43,216 nt of DNA from an uncultured Erysipelotrichaceae bacterium (GCA_902800945.1 CADCFX010000027.1:1-43216); one strand, 5' to 3'. Shown: positions 26,987-36,240, counted from the first letter of the stretch. Made by a program: numbers and translations. The notes: generated from the letters alone by a model not told the origin.

Positions 26987-27012
26987 AGATATACGAAAGT
27001 ATATCTTTTTGT
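26985..27012 (+). terminator. Terminator of the CPBP gene
   Basis: Stem AAAGATATAC/GTATATCTTT with a GAAA loop, followed by T residues; the -35 box of the next promoter starts at 27009. Confidence 0.9.
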
Positions 27013-27037
27013 CTTTTTAAAAGAAACATGGTATATT
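27009..27037 (+). promoter_or_regulatory. Promoter of the three-module locus
   Basis: TTGTCT (27009-27014), 17-base spacer, TATATT (27032-27037), 22 bases before the ATG at 27060. Confidence 0.65.
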
Positions 27038-27059
27038 ACAGGCAGTTTGGGTGATAACT

Positions 27060-28277
27060 ATGGTGGCCAAAAAATCTTTGTTAAGTATTAAACAACTTAT
27101 TGAGTCTTATCCTGACTATGGAAGATTTGCTTTTCATACTCTAGCTATACAACTAGGAATCGAACTAAGCGATGAAGAATTCTGTAGTATAGTTACTAGT
27201 ACGAGTGAGAATGAAAAAGATTGGATTATTATTTACTGCCAAAATAGGACTATAAAAGTATACATAGGAAAGGACAAGTATTGCGTAAGAATTACTCCCC
27301 CAAAGGGAGATTACATTATAGAAACGTGCCATTATTATGATAATAAAAAAGCAACAACGGAACGATTTTTATTGGTAACCGATGATGGGAGAATAACCGT
27401 TAAAAACAATAATACCTCTGGAACCATCGTTGTAACTAATGTTGATTCTACCATCAAAAGAACAATTGAGGAAGACAATATATACACTAACGAAAACATA
27501 TTAGCTGCTAAATATAGAAGGTTTAGTAATGAATTTCAAACAGATAATATAAGTCAATACAAAGAAACTATATATTTTCCAGGAATGGAAGGACTTTATT
27601 ACAGTGAATTAAGTAGCGTATGTGGCGAATATAAATCAGAAGCATCTGCGACACTAACGGTTCCAGATAAAGAAGTTGCTTTGTCAGAAAAAACATATGA
27701 ACTATATGACAGAATTGGAGTTTATTCCAAGGCCTCATTAAAAAGGCCCAAAATAGTTTATGCTTGTAATTATTATGAAGAAGATAGTGCCAATTATCTG
27801 AATTTAGAAATAACCAAGATTATTAGCTCTTTATGTATTAAACTATCTTTGAATGATGAAAAAAGCAGAATTGTAATTGATTGCTCAAGGTATAATGCCA
27901 TAACTATAACAGATTTGCAATTGCTAAAAGAAAAACTAAAGATCTTATTAAGGGGAAATCCTTGTCTTCGGTTAATTATAATGTACTTAGACAATCTCAT
28001 AATAAAAGCTACTAAAGCGACTAATGTCGAATTTAGAAACCTTATTACCTCTCTTAATTATCCATATGGGTATTTGCTAGCTGAGGAGATAGTTTCTGAT
28101 GATGATGATATCTTTGATTTTATTATTAATAATGGCAAAACCATAGGAAGAGTTCCTCGTAGGCTAATGGAAAATAGAGCAGAAGAGTTATGTAGTTTAA
28201 AAATAAATGAGTTGATTTCTAGAATCAAAATCCCGGATATAGCATTAGGTAAAAGTTCTAGAAGAACCAAACATTAA
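27060..28277 (+). CDS. Unrecognised protein, single copy of the tandem module (A)
   Basis: 405 aa from the ATG at 27060 (GGGTGAT four bases upstream). No signal peptide or membrane segment; cytoplasmic. The protein matches, segment by segment, the two halves of the next gene. N-terminal part: P-D-Y-G...LAIQLGIELSDEEF; middle: a beta-rich stretch and YFPGMEGLYYSELSS; C-terminal part: RPKIVYACNYYEED, then IKLSLNDEKSRIVID, then LDNLIIKA. That C-terminal set (aromatic-Cys/Tyr strand, IKLSLND, leucine-rich helix ending in LDxLI) is the most conserved part of the module. Residues ~345-395 carry an acidic loop and a helical tail. No similarity to any family I know. Confidence 0.75.
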   Translation: MVAKKSLLSIKQLIESYPDYGRFAFHTLAIQLGIELSDEEFCSIVTSTSENEKDWIIIYCQNRTIKVYIGKDKYCVRITPPKGDYIIETCHYYDNKKATTERFLLVTDDGRITVKNNNTSGTIVVTNVDSTIKRTIEEDNIYTNENILAAKYRRFSNEFQTDNISQYKETIYFPGMEGLYYSELSSVCGEYKSEASATLTVPDKEVALSEKTYELYDRIGVYSKASLKRPKIVYACNYYEEDSANYLNLEITKIISSLCIKLSLNDEKSRIVIDCSRYNAITITDLQLLKEKLKILLRGNPCLRLIIMYLDNLIIKATKATNVEFRNLITSLNYPYGYLLAEEIVSDDDDIFDFIINNGKTIGRVPRRLMENRAEELCSLKINELISRIKIPDIALGKSSRRTKH

Positions 28278-28287
28278 TATGTTTGGT
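28266..28287 (+). repeat. Hairpin between modules A and B
   Basis: ACCAAACAT/ATGTTTGGT with TAAT loop spans the stop codon of the first gene. No T run follows, so it is more likely an RNA-processing or attenuation structure than a terminator. Confidence 0.5.
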
Positions 28288-28334
28288 TAGAAGAACAATT
28301 ATATGATATAGTATAAAAGGTTTTGGTGATATAT

Positions 28335-30893
28335 ATGGAAGAAAAATATATAAATGGTATTATACTACGTGGATATATATTTCTTGTTGAGAAAAATCCT
28401 AATAATTGGAATGTGGTAAAAGAACTAGCAGAATTGCTAGATTTTTACGTGGGAGAAGAAGAATTTAAATACGCTGAAGTTGAAACAATAATAGTGGCTA
28501 AAGAACAAGATGAAAGGGAAGAACAAGATGAAAGGGAAGAGCAAGCTGAAGAAGAACAGGATGAAGAAGAAAGACAGATAGTTACAATCACCTGTCAAGA
28601 AAAAACTATTGAAATACATACTAGAGAAAATTACTATAGTATAACTATATCCACATCAAGTTGTATATATCGCCGAGAGTATCTTATGCAAGAATACGTC
28701 GGTGATACGATACCATATTATGATGATGACGGCGAATTGAGTAACGAAGAGAAAACAAAATTAAAAGTAAATCCATTCAAAATCGAAGAAGAATATACTG
28801 TTATTGAAGGGGACTATAGGTTTACTATTTTGAGCAGCGAAGATGATGAAATAGTAACTATTGAAATGGGAAATACGGGTGTAAAAAGAACTTTGTCTAG
28901 ATATACAGATTATGATGACATGGGAAATATGAGCAATTACTGCCAATTGAACTGTAATCAATTAAAAATGGATGTGGCGGAGCAATTTAATGAAGTAGCA
29001 TATTTTCTAGACCCAAATGATATGTTTCACTTTTTTTACAGCGAGATAGACGGAATATACACCATAAAAGGCGCAACAACCCTGGGAGTGCCCCAGCCAT
29101 CCCCAATTGCCCCTGAAAACGAAAGAGAAGATGAACTGTTCGGTAAAATTGGTCTTAATTATGAAACAACAGATAAAAGAAGAAGACCTATAATCACATA
29201 TAGTTGTAAAAGTTACGATGAGGCCTATGATGATTTTGATATAAAAATAATAAAAATCTCGAGTGTATTAGATATCAAAATTAGTATAAATGACGAAAAA
29301 CATCGTTTAACAATTTTCGGAAACAATGAAAATAATATAGGAATAGATGAATTATTAACATTAAAACAAGAATTTAAAAAAATATTAAGAAAAAAGTCTT
29401 CCTATAAATTGTTCGCATCATATCTGGATGAGTTAATAACTAGAGCCATTAGAAGATGGAAAATTGAAGAAGTTTCTCATGCACCATTGGAAAGTGGACA
29501 ATTATATATTAATGAATCCGAAGAACTTGATGAAGAAGACTATGCGCCTGCCAAGTGGACGTTGGGAACTTATGCCGAAGACTTACTTGATTTTTTGGCT
29601 GCTCAAGGATACACACTTATTGATGTACCAGCGGAAGAGTTCTCAAAAAGAATAGCCGATCTCGAACTATATAGAGGGCACCTAAAAGAAGTGTTTAACA
29701 AAATTGTTGTAAAACAACTTGGTGAAATAACTGGTATAGTAGATAAGAGAAAATTAATGAGATTCAGAGAACAAGCTTGTAAAAAGCCAACAGATGTAGA
29801 TTTGGCATCAACGATATCAAATGTGTTAGGGCTAACTTTTGAAAAGGAAAATTTCTGCGAACTATTCCCATCTGATGACGAAGAAAAAGGGATAAAGGGT
29901 TTGGCAATTGAAAATAAAAATGAGCTATATCAAATAAATATACTAGATAACGGCTATGAAATAATGACTATAAAAAACAATTCTAATTATGAAATAAAAA
30001 GAGAGTATCAATACCTACCACGCCTTCCTCTTAAAGAAAGTATTACAATTCCTTTAGGCTTTTGCGATTTCATAATAGAAAAGCATAGAGGAAACAAGTA
30101 TCTTATTAGAGTAAAAGGCGATAACTTTGATTTGGCGCGATCTTATGCATATGATTTCATTACCATTGGTGACACCACTGCCTATTTCAGGACATTTTCT
30201 AATGAAGTAAATATAAAGCGCTTATCTCAAAAAGAGAAGTTGATATATTCAGAGGATCCGGACTACTTTGCTGAGTTAAGAACTAAAGAGTATAAAGGAA
30301 GCTACAAATATGTAGCTGGTGCAATAAATTGTGAATATGATGAGGCTTTTCCTTTACCAGAAAATGAACTGGAAAGAAGTGTAGTAGAAAACTTATCTAC
30401 TCCTCCAAGTATATATTTTTGCTGTTACTATCAAGAAAATGAAAAAGAGAAGGAATTAAAAGTATTCATAGCGAAGCGTAATTCACAAGTATTCTTACAT
30501 GTAATCAATGACTCAATTGATGAGTTTTACATATTAGCCGGAATTGACCACCCAACTATTACTACGAACGATTTGTTTTATATAATGAATTCTCTACCAG
30601 ACGCGATTAAAAATAATCAGCTATGCTTCATTCTGATTAAAGAGTATCTAAACGAGTTAATTATAAGAGGGAATAACCGCCAATTAAGTGAACACATCGC
30701 AGAGATAACTACCTACAATAATGATCAATTAGATGCAATCATGAACGGAATAAGATTGAAGGAAGGCTTATTAACACTTAGTTTAGAACAACTAGCCGAG
30801 AAGATAATGGAAAGCAAAGAAGATCTTCTGGAACTTATAAAAAATACCGAAATAAAATCTCCACAATTAATAAAAAAATCAGAGGACATATAG
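28335..30893 (+). CDS. Unrecognised protein with two tandem copies of the module (B and C)
   Basis: 852 aa from the ATG at 28335 (GGTGAT four bases upstream). Module B is about residues 1-450, module C about 455-852. B has YSCKSYDEAYDD, IKISINDEKHRLTI, YLDELITRA; C has YFCCYYQENEKEK, VFLHVINDSIDEFYI, EYLNELIIRG, each in the same order and spacing as in the protein at 27060. B also contains YSEIDGIY as in A's YYSELSS. An acidic insert near residues 57-82 (see the repeat entry) is specific to B. No membrane segment or catalytic motif recognised. Next gene starts eight bases after the stop, with its RBS inside this gene. Function unknown; likely an adaptor, sensor or polymerising protein, but that is a guess. 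Confidence 0.75.
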   Translation: MEEKYINGIILRGYIFLVEKNPNNWNVVKELAELLDFYVGEEEFKYAEVETIIVAKEQDEREEQDEREEQAEEEQDEEERQIVTITCQEKTIEIHTRENYYSITISTSSCIYRREYLMQEYVGDTIPYYDDDGELSNEEKTKLKVNPFKIEEEYTVIEGDYRFTILSSEDDEIVTIEMGNTGVKRTLSRYTDYDDMGNMSNYCQLNCNQLKMDVAEQFNEVAYFLDPNDMFHFFYSEIDGIYTIKGATTLGVPQPSPIAPENEREDELFGKIGLNYETTDKRRRPIITYSCKSYDEAYDDFDIKIIKISSVLDIKISINDEKHRLTIFGNNENNIGIDELLTLKQEFKKILRKKSSYKLFASYLDELITRAIRRWKIEEVSHAPLESGQLYINESEELDEEDYAPAKWTLGTYAEDLLDFLAAQGYTLIDVPAEEFSKRIADLELYRGHLKEVFNKIVVKQLGEITGIVDKRKLMRFREQACKKPTDVDLASTISNVLGLTFEKENFCELFPSDDEEKGIKGLAIENKNELYQINILDNGYEIMTIKNNSNYEIKREYQYLPRLPLKESITIPLGFCDFIIEKHRGNKYLIRVKGDNFDLARSYAYDFITIGDTTAYFRTFSNEVNIKRLSQKEKLIYSEDPDYFAELRTKEYKGSYKYVAGAINCEYDEAFPLPENELERSVVENLSTPPSIYFCCYYQENEKEKELKVFIAKRNSQVFLHVINDSIDEFYILAGIDHPTITTNDLFYIMNSLPDAIKNNQLCFILIKEYLNELIIRGNNRQLSEHIAEITTYNNDQLDAIMNGIRLKEGLLTLSLEQLAEKIMESKEDLLELIKNTEIKSPQLIKKSEDI
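28503..28574 (+). repeat. 18-bp in-frame tandem repeat (EEQDER-type)
   Basis: GAACAAGATGAAAGGGAA occurs twice in a row (28503-28520, 28521-28538), followed by degenerate copies (28539-28556 and beyond). It encodes acidic six-residue units that could vary in number without breaking the frame. Confidence 0.8.
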
Positions 30894-30900
30894 TGTCAAG

Positions 30901-31938
30901 ATGAACAATAAAAAGAGAGGAGCCTTTTTAAAGAAAGCTCGTGAATCAAAAAAACTAACTCAAGAAGAACTTGGTAGGCTAATATTTTACTCAGATAAAA
31001 CCATATCAGCCTGGGAAAAAGGTATATATACGCCATCTGACTACGAAACTATAATTAAACTATCGGAGGTTTTAGACATATCTCCATTATCAATAATATA
31101 CGGTGAAGATAATACTACAGAACAAGAGCAAATCTATTCTTATTTTAATTATCAAAAACAAACAAAGTTAAAGCTAATAATTATATCCATTATTTTCTTG
31201 ATAACTTTAATAATCATTTTAATATCTTTTTATTTAACTAATCTTCGAGATACAACTAGTATATATAATATAATAACTAATAGAGATGATATAGTTATAA
31301 GAGATAGTTTTTATATTTATAATAGAAACACTAGTATTCTTTCTCTAAATAAAATAATAATTCCTGATAATAAGTATTATATTAACAAAATAGAATTGTT
31401 TTTTAGAGAGAATAATAGAAAAATAAAAATAATGTCTGGACCTAATGAAAATTATTATCTTCAAAATAATAATAGAGTTAATGAATATAGCTTAAAAGAT
31501 TTAATAAAAAAGAAACTATACTTAAGAATATACACTGGTGATAAAGAAATTCAAATACGATTGTTATTAACTAAAAAAGATAAACTTCTTTCTCCCAACA
31601 ACGTTAAGGAAACGAAGAGAGATGCAAATAATCAACTCGAAAACCTAGGATTTATTTATAAAGACGAAGAATATATTATGAGAAGAAATAACATTACAAT
31701 AAGATATAACGAGCCGGGAATTCTTAGTTTAATCAAAGAAAACAAAGATAATAATGAATACTTAAACAAGAGAATAAATAATGATAATATTACATATAAA
31801 AAGATTTATAGTAATGGAAAATATAAAGAAAAGATAATAACTACTAAGGAATATTCACTATGTAACCTTCAAGAAAAAACAGATATCAATCAATTATCCG
31901 AATGTTTAAATTACCTAGCTAAAGAGCTTAAAAAATAA
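30901..31938 (+). CDS. Membrane-anchored XRE-family transcription regulator
   Basis: 345 aa. Residues ~8-62 are an HTH_3/XRE DNA-binding domain (GAFLKKARESKKLTQEEL, then TISAWEKGIYTPS, then LDISPLSIIYGE). One transmembrane segment follows (~93-115, LKLIIISIIFLITLIIILIS), so the regulator is tethered with its ~230-residue C-terminal domain outside the cell, where it may sense a signal. That domain is Asn/Lys/Ile-rich and unrecognised. The RBS (GAGGAC) lies within the last codons of the upstream gene, so it is probably co-expressed with modules A-C and may regulate them; that link is inferred from spacing. A terminator ends the unit. Confidence 0.85.
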   Translation: MNNKKRGAFLKKARESKKLTQEELGRLIFYSDKTISAWEKGIYTPSDYETIIKLSEVLDISPLSIIYGEDNTTEQEQIYSYFNYQKQTKLKLIIISIIFLITLIIILISFYLTNLRDTTSIYNIITNRDDIVIRDSFYIYNRNTSILSLNKIIIPDNKYYINKIELFFRENNRKIKIMSGPNENYYLQNNNRVNEYSLKDLIKKKLYLRIYTGDKEIQIRLLLTKKDKLLSPNNVKETKRDANNQLENLGFIYKDEEYIMRRNNITIRYNEPGILSLIKENKDNNEYLNKRINNDNITYKKIYSNGKYKEKIITTKEYSLCNLQEKTDINQLSECLNYLAKELKK

Positions 31939-31968
31939 GAACTCTAGTATTTATAGAGTTCTTATTTT
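31937..31968 (+). terminator. Terminator of the three-module operon
   Basis: Stem AAGAACTCTA/TAGAGTTCTT with a seven-base loop and a T-rich tail; the stop codon is at its base. Confidence 0.88.
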
Positions 31969-32009
31969 ATATTTCTGTGATAACCTCTTCGCAAGAAAGG
32001 AGGTGCATT

Positions 32010-32747
32010 ATGAACAAAATAATTAAGTCACTATTATTATTGTCTCTTACATTTTTATTTGTAGGAAGTATAAAAGCCGAAGAGTGCAGTATTACAAACA
32101 ATGAAGGCGTTGAAATCTCCTGCGATTTTTATGAAGCATTAAGAGAATATTATTCTGACAACTTCTTATCGTTTATGACACAAAATGAGTATGATCAAAT
32201 CAAGAATAATGATATAGATGACATTGAGGTAATTACATATAATGAAGAGAATCCTTTTATCTCTGGCAGAGAAAATGGAAGAGGCACATACTTTGAAACA
32301 GCATACAAACAATTAAGAATTACTAGAAATGGTAACTTTATTAACGCTAACTTACTATGGGTTCAAAATCCAGTAACTAGAAGTTATGATGTGTTTGGTA
32401 TTAGATTTTACGGCCCAACTATAATAGGTACACCACTATTTAGAGAGTATTATACATTAAATGGCTCAACACATTCATCGTCTAATTACAGTCGTAAAGA
32501 CTTCACAAACGGATTTGGGATATCAGTAAAACTTCCTAATTATAGCGAGCTAGAATCAGATATAACATTCACATATTCTGGAAGTGGAGTTATTTATGCT
32601 TCATACCAACACGCTATAACCAACGTAAGTTTAACTCAAAGTAAAAAATATACTCTATCTTCTAGCGGTTATGGAAGCGTTTTGCTGTTTAATACCGATA
32701 TACAGCCTAAATACGATAACATGACAGGCGTTAGTATCCAAGGATAA
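32010..32747 (+). CDS. Secreted protein, unknown function
   Basis: 245 aa from the ATG at 32010, fixed by AAAGGAGGTG just upstream; an in-frame GTG at 31977 is not used because it lacks an RBS. A type I signal peptide (MNKIIKSLLLLSLTFLFVGS, cleaved probably after IKA, residue ~22) gives a product beginning EECS. The mature protein has two or three cysteines near the start, then ~200 residues of beta-rich sequence (ITRNGNFINANLLW, DVFGIRFYGP, SGSGVIYASYQHA). No sorting signal, lipobox or membrane segment, so it is likely released or held by another protein. No known family. Confidence 0.75.
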   Translation: MNKIIKSLLLLSLTFLFVGSIKAEECSITNNEGVEISCDFYEALREYYSDNFLSFMTQNEYDQIKNNDIDDIEVITYNEENPFISGRENGRGTYFETAYKQLRITRNGNFINANLLWVQNPVTRSYDVFGIRFYGPTIIGTPLFREYYTLNGSTHSSSNYSRKDFTNGFGISVKLPNYSELESDITFTYSGSGVIYASYQHAITNVSLTQSKKYTLSSSGYGSVLLFNTDIQPKYDNMTGVSIQG

Positions 32748-32767
32748 TAAGAATTGTTATCACCCGT

Positions 32768-32796
32768 AAAGTCAAGTGAATACTTGACTTTATTTT
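32768..32796 (+). terminator. Terminator after the secreted protein gene
   Basis: Ten-base stem AAAGTCAAGT/ACTTGACTTT with GAAT loop and T-rich tail. Confidence 0.9.
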
Positions 32797-32841
32797 ACGT
32801 TATTCAAAACTGTATATAAAGCCTAAAAAGAAGGCGAATCA

Positions 32842-32870
32842 TTGACTAAAATCAAAAGATATTATATATT
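32842..32870 (+). promoter_or_regulatory. Promoter of the gene at 32902
   Basis: TTGACT, 17-base spacer, TATATT. Confidence 0.75.
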
Positions 32871-32901
32871 TATTAGTGATAAGATGATGTGAGGTGTTAA
32901 G

Positions 32902-34287
32902 ATGAAAAAGAAGTATAAAAGAGCTTTATTAGCAATATCTATTATGTTCTTATTTGTTCTAGGCATCTCTACAGGATATGGATTTTGGAAATCTATTAAA
33001 GAAGGAGAAGTTTCAGATAAGTCTACAACTATGAACTGCTTCAAAGTGTATTATTCTAATAATAACGATTTCATTTCTTTAACTAATATTAAACCGATGT
33101 TAAATGAAGATGGTAAAGAAACTACTCCGTATACAATAACAATAACTAATACATGTAAAGAAGAAAAAGAAATACAAATAAGAATGAATATATTAGATGA
33201 TAATACCATAGACTTAAACGGATTAACCCTATTACTTTCCGGAAATCTTGAAAGTGGAGTTATTCTATATAATAGTCTTAAAAATACAAAATCTACTAAT
33301 CAATTAGTTAAAATCAGTAAATCTTTAGGAATAATGAAAGTTAAATCTAATGAAACGGTGAGAACTAATATTAAACTATGGTTTGATGAAAAAAGAATTA
33401 ATTATTTAGATCCTAGCACATCCTTCCGTGCTCAATTTGAAATAGTTGATACCAAGTTATCAGTTAAACCAAATTTTGCGGAGACGATACTATTAAATAC
33501 CGAAGTACTTGATGGAACAGGAATTAATTATGGGGAAGTTGGGATTAATCCTGGGTTGTATAAAATAACTAACAATGAAAGTGACTACTATTTTTTCCGT
33601 GGAGCAAGTACTAATAATTATGTGGTATTTGCCGATAAAACTTGGCGTATAGTAAGTATAAATAACGACCAAAGTATAAAATTGATACTTAACGATAGTG
33701 CAGGAAGAAGTCAGTATTCTTCCTATCGAAATGCTATGGATTACACCGGCTCAAAATACGTCTATAATAACAGTTTAGTTGATAATCAAAACAACAAGTA
33801 TTTATTGCAATGGTACAAAACCAATATTGAAGATAAGGGCTTTGATAAGATTGTAGAAGAAAGTAGTTTCTGCAATGATACATCAAATATCGTCGAAAAC
33901 TATCATCGCTATTTCTCTGCCTATAGTAGATTAGTAGCTGCTAAAGCCCCATCCGTATCATGTAACCCAACTGAAGAAGACTTTGGTGGTGTCATCAAAC
34001 AAAAAGTAGGATTAATAACGGCAGATGAAGTAGTAATGGCAGGTGGAGTTGATGGCGTAAATAATACAAGCTATTATCTTTATCAACCATATGATTTCTA
34101 TACTATGACACCAGCAGAATACTACGGCTATAATGCGTATGTGTTTAGTGTTAATGGAGCGGGCAGTATCTTAAAAACCACTGTTACAGACACTTTGCAT
34201 ATAAGACCTGTTATTAATATTAACTCATCTCAGACAGTGAATGGCTTGGGAACAGTAGATAATCCATATACGATAGAAACTAATTAA
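32902..34287 (+). CDS. Secreted/membrane-anchored protein with C-terminal RPV-type domain
   Basis: 461 aa. N-terminal hydrophobic segment (residues ~8-27) with STGYGFWKS, the type of leader found in TasA/camelysin-like proteins. Residues ~40-190 are a beta-rich domain (TTPYTITITNTCKEEKEIQI) with a Cys pair. Residues ~195-461 form the second domain, with the order KTWRIVSINNDQSIKLIL, two cysteines, VGLITADEVVMAGG, and LHIRPVININ followed by GTVDNPYTIE. This is shared with the ends of the proteins at 19913 and 41888. No sorting signal. RBS GAGGTG. The locus continues with an anchor protein and sortase, suggesting a surface role; no enzymatic residues are recognised. Confidence 0.72.
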   Translation: MKKKYKRALLAISIMFLFVLGISTGYGFWKSIKEGEVSDKSTTMNCFKVYYSNNNDFISLTNIKPMLNEDGKETTPYTITITNTCKEEKEIQIRMNILDDNTIDLNGLTLLLSGNLESGVILYNSLKNTKSTNQLVKISKSLGIMKVKSNETVRTNIKLWFDEKRINYLDPSTSFRAQFEIVDTKLSVKPNFAETILLNTEVLDGTGINYGEVGINPGLYKITNNESDYYFFRGASTNNYVVFADKTWRIVSINNDQSIKLILNDSAGRSQYSSYRNAMDYTGSKYVYNNSLVDNQNNKYLLQWYKTNIEDKGFDKIVEESSFCNDTSNIVENYHRYFSAYSRLVAAKAPSVSCNPTEEDFGGVIKQKVGLITADEVVMAGGVDGVNNTSYYLYQPYDFYTMTPAEYYGYNAYVFSVNGAGSILKTTVTDTLHIRPVININSSQTVNGLGTVDNPYTIETN

Positions 34288-34381
34288 AAACCCTAACCAT
34301 CCACTAAAACAACACCCAAAATATATATTGCCAAAAATAATCTTTAATAGTATAATCGTAGTATATAAGGGAGTAAGAATA

Positions 34382-34906
34382 ATGAAGAGGATAATGTTTT
34401 TTCTAGTAACTTTATTTGTAGGAATCATCAGCGTTAATGCAATGACTGAAAGCGAACTAGAAGCTAAATTAACTAAGAGCTATACTATTAATGGAGCGAC
34501 ATTTAAAGCAAGCGACTCACAAAAAGTATTGATTAAAAGATACTTGGATCAATACGAAGTAACAAATAATGAAGCTGATTACATCTCAAACAAAATAGAT
34601 GAAGCAAAAAACATTCTACAAGCTAGTGGTAAAGGAAGCTTCAACAATTTAAGTAGAGCCGATAAAGACAAAATAATTGCTCTATGTACAGATATTTCCA
34701 GCAATACCTCAGTAAAAGTAACGATAAACAAAGGTAAATTAGTTGTTTATGTTCCCGGAACTAATGACATTTTCTATTCAGCACCAGTTAATCCGGCTAA
34801 TGGAGATGTGGTACAAACAAGTGACACATTAACAGTTGCAATAGCGGGAGTGATTTCCGTATTAGGTATAGCTATAGCTGTAAGAAAAATTAGAGCTAAT
34901 GCTTAA
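34382..34906 (+). CDS. Small surface protein with signal peptide and C-terminal anchor
   Basis: 174 aa from the ATG at 34382 (AAGGGAG upstream). Signal peptide 1-20 (MKRIMFFLVTLFVGIISVNA), a helical middle region, an ISSNTSVKVTINKGK strand segment, and a C-terminal segment VNPANGDVVQTSDT (~136-149) followed by a hydrophobic stretch (150-166) and RKIRANA. The order polar motif, membrane segment, basic tail is that of a sortase substrate, though the motif is not LPxTG; QTSDT or NPANG would be the candidate sites. It overlaps the sortase gene by eight bases, so it is likely that sortase's substrate. Confidence 0.75.
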   Translation: MKRIMFFLVTLFVGIISVNAMTESELEAKLTKSYTINGATFKASDSQKVLIKRYLDQYEVTNNEADYISNKIDEAKNILQASGKGSFNNLSRADKDKIIALCTDISSNTSVKVTINKGKLVVYVPGTNDIFYSAPVNPANGDVVQTSDTLTVAIAGVISVLGIAIAVRKIRANA

Positions 34907-35540
34907 TAAAATAAAAATAAAAACAAAGGTGATTGTTAAGCAATTAGCAATTGCTTTTTTCTTTACATCTTTTTTCATATTCCTATCCTTAACAATTACC
35001 AAGAATAAAATAGACAAAAGTATTAGATTCATCAATAATTTTGCCGTTCTACAAAATTATAGTGGTAATAAAAATAAAAACATAAAAATAGATACAGTAA
35101 CTAGACGTTTAGTTGAATATCCTAGTTATGGGGATGTATGGGGGAAAATTAGAATACCTAAATCATCGATAGAAGCTAATATCTATCATGGGGATACCCT
35201 TAATCTGCTAAAATATGGCGTTGGCCATCATGCTGGAAGCTATTTCCCTGGAGAGGGCGGAACCATCTTGCTGGCCGGTCATAATAGTAGCCGTGATTTA
35301 GGTAGATTGCCCGAAGCTAAAATTGGTGACGAAGTCATAATCGAAGCCATTTATGGAAACTATACTTATAAGATTGATAGCTTTGAAGTACTTGAAGCTA
35401 AAGAACTAAATGAGAGACTACGAATTACCGACCAAAAAGAAACCTTAATAGTTTATACCTGTTATCCAGTAGATACACCGGGATATAAAAGTAAGAGGTA
35501 TATTATTTATGCTAGTTTGGTAGGTGATACCAATGAATAA
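34899..35540 (+). CDS. Sortase (class D-like)
   Basis: 213 aa. N-terminal membrane anchor (~14-34) and a sortase beta-barrel with catalytic His128 in LLAGHNSS, Cys188 in LIVYTCYP and Arg200 in SKRYIIYA. Leu-x-Thr-Cys is replaced by V-Y-T-Cys. The length and N-terminal anchor fit class D or E enzymes of Bacillota. It attaches surface proteins to peptidoglycan or to each other by cutting a C-terminal signal. Likely substrates are the overlapping upstream protein and perhaps those at 38739 (NPKTG) and at 2-2716 (NPETS). The downstream gene overlaps it by eight bases. Confidence 0.93.
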   Translation: MLNKIKIKTKVIVKQLAIAFFFTSFFIFLSLTITKNKIDKSIRFINNFAVLQNYSGNKNKNIKIDTVTRRLVEYPSYGDVWGKIRIPKSSIEANIYHGDTLNLLKYGVGHHAGSYFPGEGGTILLAGHNSSRDLGRLPEAKIGDEVIIEAIYGNYTYKIDSFEVLEAKELNERLRITDQKETLIVYTCYPVDTPGYKSKRYIIYASLVGDTNE

Positions 35541-36228
35541 AAAAACAAAAATCATCTTTAGCTACATATTATTATTTATCGAATCCATAATGCTTTTTAT
35601 CATCACAATACTCCTTGCTAGTAAGTGTACTATTCTAAATACCAAATATATAAAAAACACATTAGAAAAGAATAACTATTACCAAGAAATATATAAAGAA
35701 ATCCTAACAGAAATGTCTTACTATACAAATCAATCAGGATTTGAAGACAGTGTTTTAGATAATACTTTTACAATAGGCGAAATAAAATATGAGATTAACT
35801 CCTTTGTTGATAACACATATGGAGGGAAAAAAACATCCATAGATACAACGAAACTAGAAGAGAGATTAAGAAAGAATATAAACAATTTCATTAATAGCAG
35901 TAGCTTTAAAATTGTTGATGAAGAAGAAATAAACAAGTTTATAAAAACAATTGGTACAGTATATCAAGATGAAATTAAACTAATGGGATACTCAGATAAA
36001 GGACTCGGAGTTCTTACAAAGATAAACAATCTAAGCATTCTTATTTTTATTAACTACTATATTAAGAATAATATAGATATTAAAAATATCTTCATATATA
36101 GTCCTTTGATAAGTAAAATAACAAAAGACATAATCACTAGTTACTTTAATAACTTTATAGCTATTTCTATAGCATTTCTCTTCTTAGGTATAGTGCTAGA
36201 ATTATTAAAAAAAATAAAGAAATCATAA
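35533..36228 (+). CDS. Two-pass membrane protein coupled to sortase
   Basis: 231 aa from the ATG at 35533 (AGGTGAT four bases upstream, inside the sortase gene). Transmembrane segments near residues 7-29 and ~205-224 flank a ~170-residue outer domain (EIYKEILTEMSYYT, DNTYGGKKTSIDTTK), so it should form a loop outside the cell with both ends inside. The domain is helical and lacks known motifs. Overlap with sortase suggests it acts with it, for instance as a partner in substrate assembly; no direct evidence. A terminator follows the stop. Confidence 0.7.
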   Translation: MNKKTKIIFSYILLFIESIMLFIITILLASKCTILNTKYIKNTLEKNNYYQEIYKEILTEMSYYTNQSGFEDSVLDNTFTIGEIKYEINSFVDNTYGGKKTSIDTTKLEERLRKNINNFINSSSFKIVDEEEINKFIKTIGTVYQDEIKLMGYSDKGLGVLTKINNLSILIFINYYIKNNIDIKNIFIYSPLISKITKDIITSYFNNFIAISIAFLFLGIVLELLKKIKKS

Positions 36229-36240
36229 TAGATTTCTTTT
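36216..36240 (+). terminator. Terminator of the sortase operon
   Basis: Stem AAAGAAATC/GATTTCTTT with ATAATA loop; the first arm includes the last codons. Confidence 0.8.

Noticed and set aside
28266-28287. Terminator between the two module genes
   Set aside because: The hairpin is strong but no T run follows, so it was listed as a repeat structure only.
28437-28619. Minus-strand open frame of poly-Phe/Leu character opposite the acidic repeat
   Set aside because: Antisense of GAA/GAT-rich codons gives such strings automatically; no RBS or promoter.
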